Source of the DNA: Euphorbia lathyris | Lineage: Eukaryota > Streptophyta > Magnoliopsida > Malpighiales > Euphorbiaceae | NCBI RefSeq assembly: GCF_963576675.1 | Contig: NC_088911.1 | Coordinates: 85,527,256-85,591,255 of the forward strand | Length of the DNA: 64,000 nt | Reading direction: 5' to 3' | Shown: positions 24,831-35,100 of the stretch, piece by piece | Layout: each line of letters begins with the position of its first letter | Numbering within the stretch: position 1 is the first letter of the stretch | The notes under the pieces: generated by a model | The model's database searches: none | The model's input: the letters and a program-made list of their open reading frames with translations, nothing else | Told to the model about the DNA's origin: nothing | Translations under genes and position numbers: made by a program

Positions 24831-24879
24831 TTTTAATATAATGCTTTCTTTCTAAAAAAAAACAACAATATTATTGAAA

Positions 24880-26287
24880 CAACTCAAGCAAATAAAATAC
24901 AATACACACAAGTATTTGACTCTTTTATGGAAAATGCAGGTGTGTCAGAAAACTATAGTATTCGCGAACTATGTAATAAAATTGTGTATACTAACTTCTA
25001 AATATCAAACAATTGTGAGGAATAAAGGGAGTATAAAATTCCAAAGGATTCGATTATCAAAATGCTACCGACATTATAAAAATGATTAAAGAACAAATAA
25101 AATAAAATTGTATTGGAAACTTGAATGAACATGAACTTTAAAAACTAAGACTAAGGAAATAACTAAGAAATTTAAATTGCTCAAGTCTAGAAAGAATATG
25201 CTAGAGTGTTGCTTGAGTGTGTGTTGGGTTGTCCCTTTTCATTGTGATTTCTTTCTTTTATAAACGTTGGTGGTAACTTCATATTTCTTCTACTAAGGCC
25301 TTGTTTAATATGTCAATGACTTAAATTAAAATGTTAAGCGCTTATTTAATTTAAGTGCGTTTGATAATAATTATTTATCCACCACTTAAATTAGTAAATT
25401 AAGTTAAAAAGCAATTATTTTAATAAATCAAAATATTTAACTTAACATTTTAAGTTAAACATTATCACCTAATATTTTTATAACAATTATATCATACAAT
25501 ATTATCAACACGTATAATATTCAGCACTTAAAATTCAGTACTTATTTTTTCAGCACTTAATTTTCAGTTTTATCAAACAACTCCTAAGTCATGTTCTCCA
25601 CTTTCAGATCATGTTTTGAGTAACTGCCTCAATTTGACTTCCACGATGGATTGATTTTGACACCTTCTAATTTTTCTACTTTTTAAATTGCTCATAAAAT
25701 ACACGTTAAGATATTAAATGGCTTCTTAGTTCCCCTAAGTTTACCTCAAGAATCCCATGAGATCACTGACGAATACAAGATTGTTCGGTTCGGGGGCGGA
25801 TTTTATACGTGATGTGTAAAAAAAATTCCTAAATCGAACTAGTTCAAATTTTTTTTCGTATATATACGTGTTATAATCTCAGTGGTCAAGAACCAATTTT
25901 TAAGTACCAATATAAAACTTCTCAAAATTAAGCTACATTATGTTTATCATTCTTAACATGTAAAAAAATTATATCTCATAGAAAAATTTGGATTTATGAG
26001 GGCCTAATGGGCCCAAAAACAATTTAGAAATTTAGATTTAAGGATGACCTACCATGCTAAAAAAAAAAGAATTTTGGATTTAGAGAGACCTAACATGCCA
26101 ATAAAAAATAAGAAATTTGGATTTGGAGCCAATTTTGGGGATGCTAATTCAGCACCCGATCTAAATTTTTTGAAAACTGGGGGGCCGGAACCACCACAAT
26201 CTCAAATTTTTTGGACACAGTGAAGGCCGAAACTACTCGTGGTCACGATGGTTCCACAGGAGGAGGCGCTTTGGCCTCTCGGCCCCC
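24880..26287. other. Non-coding AT-rich spacer with a probable MITE
   Basis: No convincing gene is seen. A candidate hAT-like MITE lies at 25294-25587. The stretch 25970-26190 holds three imperfect repeats of a GGATTTAG..GACCTAACATGCC-type unit, probably an old repeat. Confidence 0.5.
25294..25587. mobile_element. Candidate hAT-like MITE
   Basis: The left end TAAGGCCTTGTTTAATA is partly mirrored by the right end TATCAAACAACTCCTAA, and both flank an AT-rich core with repeated CTTAA/TTAAG. I could not see a clear 8-bp duplication, so the borders and class are tentative. Confidence 0.4.
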
Positions 26288-27029
26288 TGATGCGGGGCAT
26301 CTTTCCCTAGGACCGAGTCCGAACGAGGGAAGTCGGGGGAAGAACCAAGCACGAGCAACAAGCGAGTATGGAGGCTCAAAACAGTGCCACACAAATCACC
26401 AGCAGCTCAGACACGCTCCGCGTGTCTAAAGGTACGCCCCGCGTGAAAGAAGGTGATCCCGGAGAAGAGTTCATCAGCCAAAGTACGTCGTGCGTACTTC
26501 TAGGCACGTCCCGCGTATAAAGGATACTGATCCAGAGAAGGGCTCATCAGCCAAAGTACGTCGTGCGTACTTTCGGGCACGTCCCACGTACTTTCACTTT
26601 TCAGGAACTTGCTCCTTACTCCAACTCCTCCTTATTTACAATCCTGTCACTCCTTATTTACAATCCATACCACTCCCTATTTATCATCCATGCCACCCCT
26701 TTATTATTACCCCATTTTATCCCTAACCTTACTCTTTAATTAGTTATGTTAGGTTAGCCTTTTATGTAATTTGCCAATTAGGTTTTAGATGATATAAATT
26801 CATCTCTTTCTCTTTGTAATAGTTAACTTTTATCAATCAAATATAATTCTTCTTCAAGAAGCTTTGTTAAGGTTTTCACCTTCAACAATGGGGGATCTTT
26901 GATTTCCTATGGATGTAGTCCATGAATTAGGATCCACTCCTTCTAGTTTAGCTAGAGAAGTTGTTAATCTTTGTTAGTTTACGATTAAAACTAACACGTC
27001 ACTATTTCAGATAAAACTGATCTGTATCA
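26288..27029 (+). repeat. Left LTR of the Ty3-like element
   Basis: This LTR starts TGATGCGGGG and ends CTGTATCA. It contains a 73-bp tandem repeat (about 26443-26590) in which near-palindromes such as AAGTACGTCGTGCGTACTT recur (26481 and 26554), plus AGACACGCTCCGCGTGTCT at 26409. It is 742 bp, the same length as the right LTR. Confidence 0.88.
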
Positions 27030-27031
27030 GT

Positions 27032-27044
27032 TGGTATCAGAGCC
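27032..27044 (+). promoter_or_regulatory. Primer-binding site of the Ty3-like element (initiator-Met tRNA)
   Basis: TGGTATCAGAGCC lies two bases downstream of the LTR. The same site recurs at 31826-31838 after the right LTR. Confidence 0.9.
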
Positions 27045-28110
27045 GATCGTTTTCCTTGAACCGAGACTTCTTTCGACAATGATTCAACCGAGTTATTCAC
27101 AAGCTTTAAAGGAACGTCTTGATGCCGAGACACGGGAGATGGAGCTGCAATACGCCGAAATGTTGAGAAAGACAAGAGAGAACTTGGAGCAAAAAGAAAT
27201 GGAGAGACTCCAAAGGGGAACTCATAATAGTAGAAGACGACAACATCGAGCCCAACGGAAAAAGGATGAAGCAACTTCCATTTTGCCTCCTAAGGATTCA
27301 TCCCAAATCTGTCCTCTATTGCACAAGGAAAAGGTAAATCCAAAGCTTTCAATTCTTGATGTGGAAGTTGTGGGTATGCCTACTTTTGTTGAGGATTTTG
27401 TTGTTTGTGGTGTTGTTAGGAATTTAAATTCTCATTGTGGAGTTGTTGATAATGAATTTGTGAATGAGGATTTAAATGTATGTGTGGATGAGGAGGAAGG
27501 GATGCTTGTATGTGAGGACATGGGGAAGGTTGAATTTGTGTGTGGTAATATTGAGAAAACCCATATTGAGAAAGGTACTCCCCAAGTGTTTGATGAAATG
27601 CCCCTTAGGCATAGGCACATATGTGTGCTTAGGGACATTGAGGATATTTGTCTTGAAGAGGGGGAGGAGGAGTTTGGACTTGTTAATCTCTTTGAGGAGC
27701 ATGATAAAATTCATTTATGTGTGGAGATTGATGGCTATGGTGATGGGAGAGATGTTGGTGGTTCTACCATATTGGGTTGTAGCATGTCTTTTGAGTCGGG
27801 TGACTTGGCACGTGAATTAGTCGGTTCGAATTATGAAGAGGAGTGGGAGGAAACGAAAGGTCATGGGAAAAGACGGATCGGGGATGAAGATGGAAATGAA
27901 TTTGAATACAACCATGAAAAAGAGGGGTTAGAAGAGGAGATTGATGAAGAGGAGAGCCAATCCGAGAATGAGCTAGAAAGAAATGTTGAACATGATTATC
28001 GTGAAGGCGAATTCGAGGATGAGGTTGAAGAGATAGAGCACGCTTCCGTAGATGAGATATGTGAAGATGGTGAACTTTGTCATAGTGCATATGAGTTTGA
28101 TTATGATGAA

Positions 28111-28610
28111 GATGGTAGAGTTTACCATGGGGAGGATGAACGTCAAAGCATTGAGTGGAACCAATATGGGGCCGCTCATGAGGAAGACGAAGATGGGGTC
28201 TACTATGATGAGAATGGGCGTCAGTGTGTTGAGTGGAATCGACACAGGGCTCCTTGTGAAGATAATGAAGGTAGATTCTATTGTGATGATGAGTTGGAGG
28301 ATGTTGAACGGAACTACCATAGAGATATCTATGAGTATGATAGAGGTAGGTTCCATCATGATGATAAGTTGGGACATGTAGATTGGAACCGAAGAGAAGA
28401 AGCTTATAATGATGAAGATCGGTTCTGAGATGACTCCAAGTCGGGAAATGTTGGGTGGAACCGAAACGAAGAGACTTATGAGCCTGAAGAAGAACGGTTC
28501 CAAGATGACTATGAGGCGGAAAATGTAGAGTGGGACCGAAATGAAGATGCTTATGATGGTGAAGAAAATCGGTTCTAAGATGAGGATGAGTCGGGAAGTG
28601 TTGAGTATGA
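28111..28610 (+). repeat. 75-bp (25-residue) acidic tandem array in the Ty3-like ORF
   Basis: Units start at 28192, 28267, 28342, 28417, 28492 and 28567, exactly 75 bases apart, with a longer 81-bp unit from 28111. Each encodes a variant of GRFxxDDExxxVEWNRxxxAYxxDE. Phase is preserved despite two stops. Confidence 0.88.
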
Positions 28611-28650
28611 AAACACCTATGAAGTTGATGATGGTGGCAATGAGCACAAT

Positions 28651-29058
28651 GTGTATTTGGTGACTAGGGTGCCAATGCCTAGTGAAGAGGAGCCTAGCCA
28701 ACGTCATCGATTATTTAGAACTCGATGCTTAGTTCGTGGGAAGAAGTGTGAGATGGTGATCGACGGAGGAAGCCAAATGAATATCATTAATCGGTCCGCT
28801 ATGAGCAAGTTTGGGTTGGTTCCCGAGCCACATCCTAGACCTTACCGCCTTGGTTGGGTCAACGAGGTGGAGAGGCTTCAAGTTACTCATTGGTGTAAAG
28901 TTCCTTTCACTATTGGAGCTTATGGGGATGAAGCTATGTGTGATGTTGTAGAGATGGGTGCTTGTGATGTGCTACTTGGTAGGCCATGGCAATTTGATTG
29001 TGATGCCTCACATGCGGGAAGAAGCAACACCTACACCATACGCAAAGGCGGAATCTGA
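28651..29058 (+). pseudogene. Retropepsin-like domain of the Ty3-like element
   Basis: This stretch is uninterrupted. It shows the first protease signature as VIDGGSQMNIIN and the second half ending LLGRPWQFDCDASH, followed by NTYTIRKGGI, which resembles the end of plant Ty3 proteases (DGRxNTYxF). The catalytic triad is normally D-S/T-G; here S is replaced by G, so activity is doubtful. It marks the element as Ty3-derived, although the RT expected downstream is absent. Confidence 0.72.
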
Positions 29059-29600
29059 TATGTCCTTACACCTTTGAAGAGTTCTCCTAGTAAGAAAACG
29101 GAGACCACTTTGGAAGAATGTCCAACTGGGAGTTGAATGTGAATGGGTGCATTGGTGGAACGGGTGAGACATTGAGTCACCTTGATTTGGGTTCCATGGG
29201 TGAGATAGCTAGCCACTCTCCTAATGAAGTCAAATCCCAAGAGGGGAATGAAGTTGAGAATGGGAGTAGCAAAGTTGGAAGTGAGGAAGTTGATCCGATG
29301 TCCGAGGGTGACAAGCACATGTTTTTCAACGAGCCACCTAAGGGGTTTCCTAAAGGGCTTCCACTTTTGAGAAAGCTACCGTAAGACATAGCATGGGATC
29401 CGGGAGATAGTGCACTTAGCGCTAAAAATGGTGAGTTGAGCTCTAGAGAGGAGGAGGAAGGTTGCTCTATGAAGCCTATTGATAGCACCGAGATGCCTAG
29501 CACATGCCACATGCAAAAGAATCGAGTCACTCATTGGGTAAAATCTGAACTTATTCTTTTGTGCTTTGTTGAAGTATATGTGTTGGAAGCTTGGTTGTGT

Positions 29601-29927
29601 ATGTTGAGGGAGAACCTTTCCTATGAGGAGCCCATGAGGGGTGATCTTGTCATGAGGAATGAGAGTTTATTGTTGAGGGAGGATCTTTCCTATGATGAGC
29701 CTATGAGAGATGATCTTGTTGTGGGAAGTGTGACTTTCATGTTGAGGGAGCCCATAAGAAGTGATCTTGTTGTGAGGAATGTGGACTCTATGTTGAGTGA
29801 GAACCTTCACTATGATCAGCCTATGAGAGGCAAGCTTGTTGTGAAGGATGTGAGCTTTATATTGAGGGAGAACACTTCCTATGATGGGACCGTGAGGGTT
29901 GATCTTGTTGTGGGCTTTGGCGATTGT
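29601..29927 (+). repeat. 69-bp (23-residue) tandem array
   Basis: Units start at 29601, 29670, 29739, 29790 and 29859. Spacing is 69, 69, 51 and 69 bases; the third unit lacks six codons. The consensus is MLRENLSYDEPMRxDLVV followed by five variable residues. A diverged sixth copy lies near 30050 (LLEKHQPCEESMRSDIVM). Confidence 0.88.
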
Positions 29928-30314
29928 TCATTGGAGGGGAATGGCTTCCCGGGGAACATAGAAAGAATGGAAGGAGGTTAAGGCTTGGTAAATTCAGAAC
30001 TCATTATTTTGCGCTTTATTGCTATGTATATGTGGGGGTATATGTGGTGCTTGTTGGAGAAGCATCAACCCTGTGAGGAGTCAATGAGAAGCGATATTGT
30101 GATGACGAGAGTGGGGTTTGTGAAGTCTTTGATGAATGGGGATAGCCGCCCGAGAGATGTCGAGAAGGTAGAAGAAATTCAAGACTTGGGGATTGAGGGC
30201 CAAGTTAGTAAGGTGGCAAGTCTTGAAGTTCCGGGATTGTTAACCCAAGATGAGGATGGAGCTATTATATGTGTACTTGGGTTCACTATGAGGTGGGTTG
30301 ACAAGTGTCGCCGG

Positions 30315-30830
30315 GATATTCCGTTTGATGTGGGCCATGGGCAAGGAGAGATTGAGCATGGTAGCCGAGTTAGTGGCATGAATGACCGTAAAGGCCGGGC
30401 ATATTCAACTCAAAATCACGTTTGGGTTGTGAAGAGTACTCAAGGGATCGCTCCAATTTGGGTTGATATATGGCGCCGGGACATGAATTTGAGGTTGACT
30501 ATGAGCGAGTGGAGGTTGAGCCTAGCATCCGGGTTGATGGCGTGAGGTATATTGAGGTCCGGACATATTCGACTCAAGGCCGTGTTGGGGTTTTAAAGAG
30601 TGCTTATGGGATTGATCCTAGTTTGGTTGATATGTGTCATTGGGACATTCCATTCGACGTAGACCATGAGCGGAAGAAGATTGAGTTGATTCCTCAAGTT
30701 CGTGATGGGGAGATCAAGAGGTTCCAAGGGTGGTATGTTCAACGAAGTGAGAAGCGTCGGCAGACCATCCAAGCATTTATTGGGAAGTGGTTTGACACGC
30801 TCCGCCAAGACATACCATTCGATGTTGGTA
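30315..30830 (+). repeat. 165-bp (55-residue) tandem array
   Basis: Units begin with DIPFDV or a variant at 30315, 30480, 30644 and 30809. Intervals are 165, 164 and 165 bases, the 164 marking a one-base deletion that shifts the frame. Shared positions include TYSTQ / AYSTQ in the middle and a W or C-R/W/Q end before the next DIPFDV. Confidence 0.85.
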
Positions 30831-31063
30831 GAGCGTCCGATATTGGTGGAGATTGGGAGATGAGCGCCATGGAAGATGGATGCCGGGGTGAAGTACTAGT
30901 TGAGATATCGGGAAAGGCTCGTGAGGAGAAGGTGAGTCCGACAATATGTGGAGTGGACTTCGTGAGTTCATCTCGAACAACACTTTGGTTCGATTTGAGG
31001 GCTTGGGTTCATTCACAACGAACACGTCTCATCAATGTATGGCAAGCAACTTGGGGTCAAGTT

Positions 31064-31081
31064 CTTTTAAGAGAGAGTGTA
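31064..31081 (+). promoter_or_regulatory. Polypurine-like tract of the Ty3-like element
   Basis: TTTTAAGAGAGAGTGTA lies immediately upstream of the TG of the right LTR and is the only purine run in the right place. Confidence 0.6.
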
Positions 31082-31823
31082 TGATGTGGGGCATCTTTCC
31101 CTAGGATCGAGTCCGAACTAGGGAAGTCGGGGGAAGAACCAAGCACGAGCAACAAGCGAGTATGGAGGCTCAAAACAGTGCCACACAAATCACCAGCAGC
31201 TCAGACACGCTCCGCGTGTCTAAAGGTACGCCCCGCGTGAAAGAAGGTGATCCCGGAGAAGAGTTCATCAGCCAAAGTACGTCGTGCGTACTTCTAGGCA
31301 CGTCCCGCGTATAAAGGATACTGATCCAGAGAAGGGCTCATCAGCCAAAGTACGCCGTGTGTACTTTCGGGCACGTCCCGCGTACTTTCACTTTTCAGGA
31401 ACTTGCTCCTTACTCCAACTCCTCCTTATTTACAATCCTGTCACTCCTTATTTACAATCCATACCACTCCCTATTTACCATCCATGCCACCCCTTTATTA
31501 TTACCCCATTTTATCCCTAACCTTACTCTTTAATTAGTTATGTTAGGTTAGCCTTTTATGTAATTTACCAATTAGGTTTTAGATGATATAAATTCATCTC
31601 TTTCTCTTTGTAATAGTTAACTTTTATCAATCAAATATAATTCTTCTTCAAGAAGCTTTGTTAAGGTTTTCACCTTCAACAATGGGGGATCTTTGATTTC
31701 CTATGGATGTAGTCCATGAATTGGGATCCACTCCTTCTAGTTTAGCTAGAGAAGTTGTTAATCTTTGTTAGTTTACGATTAAAACTAACACGTCACTATT
31801 TCAGATAAAACCGATCTGTATCA
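31082..31823 (+). repeat. Right (middle) LTR of the Ty3-like element
   Basis: This 742-bp repeat is nearly identical to 26288-27029. Instead of a target duplication it is followed by a primer site and gag-start sequence, as if a second element began here. Confidence 0.88.
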
Positions 31824-32080
31824 GTTGGTATCAGAGCCGATCGTTTTCCTTGAACCGAGACTTCTTTCGACAATGATTCAACCGAGTTATTCACAAGCTT
31901 TAAAGGAACGTCTTGATGCCGAGACACGGGAGATGGAGCTGCAATACGCCGAAATGTTGAGAAAGACAAGAGAGAACTTGGAGCAAAAAGAAATGGAGAG
32001 ACTCCAAAGGGGAACCCGAAATAGTAGAAGACGACAACGTCGAGCCCAACGGAAAAATGATGAAGCAACTTCCATTTTGC
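31824..32080 (+). repeat. Partial second unit: primer site and start of internal ORF
   Basis: These 257 bases repeat 27030-27286, including the primer site at 31826 and the coding start MIQPSYSQALKERLDAETRE at 31873. Similarity ends abruptly at TTCCATTTTGC in both copies. The 999-bp direct repeat (26288-27286 and 31082-32080) is thus LTR plus leader plus start of ORF. Confidence 0.85.
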
Positions 32081-32150
32081 ACGTACAACATGATAAATTT
32101 GATAATGTAGTATTACGAATAAAATCTTTTTGTTCAAACCAATAATTTCT

Positions 32151-35100
32151 TTTTTTTTGAAAGCGAAATTCCATTAAATTGCAGAGTCTGCATAATCATT
32201 ACATAGAAGTTTCCAGACGGGGGCTGGAGCCTCTTCCATCAAGAAAATTGGGTTCGTTAATCCCTTCGTCCAATGGGCAATCGCATGGGCAATGCAATTA
32301 CTATTTCTAGGGATATGAATGAACGAGCAACTAGTAAATCTTAAAGCTAGCGTACGTATATCAATGAACAGCTCTTGTAAGGCCGAATTTGGGAGAACAT
32401 TATCATGAATTGTGTCTATTACCACCTTTGCATCAGACTCCACCATTATAGTACGAAACCCATAGTCCTAGGCCCAGAAGAGTGCTTCAAGAACAGCTCG
32501 AGCTTCAGCCGCTTCTGCATTGGAAGCTGGTCCAATTGGAATACCTGCAGACGCCAACACCGAGCCATTAGAGTCCCTCGCAATTAACCCGACCCTACAA
32601 CCTCGGTCATTATCCCCCATGGAGGCGTCACAGTTGATTTTTATAACACCAGGCGGGGGGCGACACCAAGATTTTTTAGGATCAACAATTGAATTACAAG
32701 AGCCACTGGTGTTAGTCGTTCGGTTTGCGGACGTCATACTTGTTTGGCACCAATCAGAATAAAATTGCTTAGCTTTCAACATGAGAGTCCCGACCGGTAT
32801 CCAGGATTGTTCATTCCTCCAGACATTTCGCCTATACCATATCCACCAGGTAATCACTGACATAAGTTCAAACTCTTCTAATCGCAATTTTGTATAACAG
32901 TATTCCGCGCCTCACGAGTGATGCACCTGTCGGTAGCTTATCACGCACAATTCTCCACAAGAAATGTTTTATTTTTGCAGGCAATTTGAGCAGCCATATC
33001 TGCTTGAACAATTGTTGTCTTAGATTGCTCGATCCCTGGTTGCTGTTTGAGCTCCTCAAGCTTTCTGTAAGATAATAACAAGATTTAACGGAAAACATAC
33101 CAGAGCTCGTGAGTCCCCAATACACCCTGTCCGGCGGCATTCTGAAACTAATGTTGATCTTGAGTATCTCCATTATATCATCAGCCTGGAATACCTTGTT
33201 TAACAGCTCACGATTCCAGCAACAGTTCAAAGGATCAATTAGTTCTTGTACTAGCATTGGCTTAGGTGCTACCAGGGAGAGGAGCGGGTGGCGGGCGTTT
33301 AGCGAGGGGACCCAGCAGTCCGTCCAGATATTTATATTGGCCCCATTCCCGACTCTCCAGAATACCCCTTTACGAAATATCCCCCTAGATTTAGCACCCC
33401 CTCCAAAAGTAACTCGGCCCAGAGCATATCGGTGCATCCATGAAATTATTATACGGAAAATACTTCGCCTTAAGGACTCTAGCGCACAGTGAACTCGGGT
33501 TACTCAAAATTTGCCAGCACTGTTTTGATAGGAGTGCTAAATTGAAGGATTTCATATTTCTAAATCCAAGGCCACCTTCAAATTTCGATTTGCAAGCATT
33601 CTCCCATGCTATCCAATGTATCGGTTGTTTTGCTGTCGAGCCGCCCCACCAGAATCGACTAACAGAGCTTTGAATTTCCTTGCAGAAATAATCAGGGAGG
33701 AGGAAGCATGACATAATATAAGTGGGGATCGATTGGATGAAAGATTTGATCAATACCTCTCTACCACCAACAGATAGCTTTCGTTCTTCCCACCCTCTCA
33801 GTTTTCGGTTGATTCTTTCTTTAATTGCGGAGAAAACTTCTTTCCGAGATCTGCCTATTAGTGTTGGTAATCCCAGGTACCTAGGAAAGGCTCCAGTTTC
33901 CCTTACATTAAGCATTTCAGTCAGCTGACCCTTCCTCTCTTCAGTCACCCCACAACTATAGAACACTTCCGACTTTTCAAAGTTCACCATCTGCCCAGAC
34001 ACACGCTCGTACTCCTCGAGGATACTCTTAATTGCACCAATCTCAGCTCGGTTTGCTCTTCCAAAGATTAAGGAGTCATCCGCAAAGAATAGATGGGATA
34101 TGCTGGGTCCATCACAGCTAGCTTTAACTCCGTGAATTTTTCCGTCAAGTTCTTCTTTCCTGATATTTGCTGAAAACGCTTCTGCACAGATAATAAACAA
34201 ATGGGGAGAAATGGGATCCCCTTGCCATAAGCCCCTGCACGGCTTAATAAACCCTTGTGGTTGGCCATTTATCAAGGAAGATAACGAGACCGAAGAGATA
34301 CACATCATAATTAATTTAATACAGTGAGGTGGGAACAACATTTTTTCCAGAACTTTCCTCAGAAAGCTCCATTCAACACGATCATAGGCTTTGCTCATAT
34401 CAAGCTTCAGAGCAAAGTTTCCTCTCGAACCTTTAATCCTCGTTTTCATGCTATGAAAAGCCTCAAAGCCAATAATAGCATTATCAGTAATAACACGCCC
34501 AGGAACAAAGGCAGATTGTGTATCACAGATAACACTAGGGAGGACCAACTTTAATCTGTTTGCAAGGGCTTTGGAGATGAGTTTATACAGAACATTGCAT
34601 AGTGCAATGGGTCGGAGATCCTTCATCGAGGCAGGCTCTTTAACTTTTGGAATTAGGGTAACCAGCGTGTGGTTTAACATGTCAGGCATAATACTAGAAG
34701 CAAGCACATCCAAGACAAGAGCAATAATGTCATTGCCAATGATATCCCAATAAGTTTGATAAAATAGAGATGACATACCATCCGGCCCAGGGGCTTTGGT
34801 TGGACTGATCTGTTTGATTGTTGTAATGGTCTCCTCTCTAGTGAACTGTTGAGATAGTAATTGTTGTTGCTCAACTGATATTTGGTTATGAATTGCTCCA
34901 ACGAATTGGTCTATCTTCGCTGGCCTAGAGCTTGTAAATAGCTGTTGATAGTACTTAATCACAACTTCACCAATAGCGGCATCCCCCTCCACCCAGCATC
35001 CTTCATCATCTTTGATTTGTCTGATCATATTCCTTCTTCATCTCGTTGATGCTTTCGCATGGAAGGACGTATTGCGGTCTCCCAGCCTGAGCCAATCGAC

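Larger units (their letters stand above)
15383..24866 (+). mobile_element. 5'-truncated L1-type LINE (LINE-1), split by copia-2
   Basis: The sequence encodes, in order on the plus strand, the end of an AP endonuclease, a non-LTR reverse transcriptase, a zf-RVT region and a plant RNase H, then an A-run at 24854-24862. A probable target duplication flanks it: AATATTATGAA at 15372-15382 and AATATTATTGAA at 24867-24878. Removing the copia-2 insertion leaves about 4 kb, shorter than a full L1, and the 5' end (ORF1 and most of the endonuclease) is missing, as is common after target-primed reverse transcription. The whole copy is decayed. Confidence 0.8.
27079..29130 (+). pseudogene. Ty3-like element ORF, first part: coiled coil, acidic repeats, retropepsin-like domain
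   Basis: The first ATG after the primer site is 27079 (MIQPSYSQALKERLDAETRE). Residues 8-55 form a charged coiled coil. An acidic, low-complexity region follows, then a 25-residue tandem array (28111-28600). Near 28740-29050 the sequence CEMVIDGGSQMNIINRSAM and later DVLLGRPWQFDCD matches a Ty3-type retropepsin, with DGG where DSG is usual. The frame is interrupted by TGA at 28426, TAA at 28576 and TGA at 29056, each explained by one C-to-T change, but stays in the same phase throughout. No capsid-like region or CCHC knuckle was recognised, so the gag function is uncertain. Confidence 0.7.
29118..31084 (+). pseudogene. Ty3-like element ORF, second part: repeat-rich protein of unknown function
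   Basis: After a frameshift near 29130 the frame continues to 31084, just before the right LTR, with stops at 29382 and 29979 and a one-base deletion at about 30480. It carries a 23-residue array (29601-29927), a partial second copy of that block (SELIILRFIAMYMWGYMW at about 29990, compare SELILLCFVEVYVLEAWLC at about 29545), and a 55-residue array (30315-30830). It ends RTRLINVWQATWGQVLLRES. I do not recognise the protein. It occupies the place where RT, RNase H and integrase should be. A high load of charged residues and the recurring DIPFDV motif are its main features. Confidence 0.65.
26288..31823 (+). mobile_element. Ty3-like LTR element without RT/RNase H/integrase, with internal tandem-repeat ORF
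   Basis: Two 742-bp LTRs (26288-27029 and 31082-31823) flank a 4.05-kb internal region. An initiator-Met primer site follows the left LTR by two bases, and a purine-rich tract (AAGAGAGAGTGTA) precedes the right LTR. The internal region is essentially one decayed frame from 27079 to 31084. Recognisable in it are an N-terminal coiled coil, a retropepsin-like region (about 28740-29050) of Ty3 type, and three tandem-repeat arrays. No RT (YVDD/FADD), RNase H or integrase motif is present, and no zinc knuckle. Such an element would be mobilised by proteins from a partner element. The LTRs differ at about 10 positions by eye. The target duplication cannot be checked because a second partial unit follows directly at 31824. 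Confidence 0.82.

Noticed and set aside
27973..28707. 244-residue minus-strand ORF with membrane-like hydrophobic composition
   Set aside because: It is antisense to the acidic repeat array. GAT/GAA-rich codons read backwards give ATC/TTC, that is isoleucine and phenylalanine, which mimics membrane segments.
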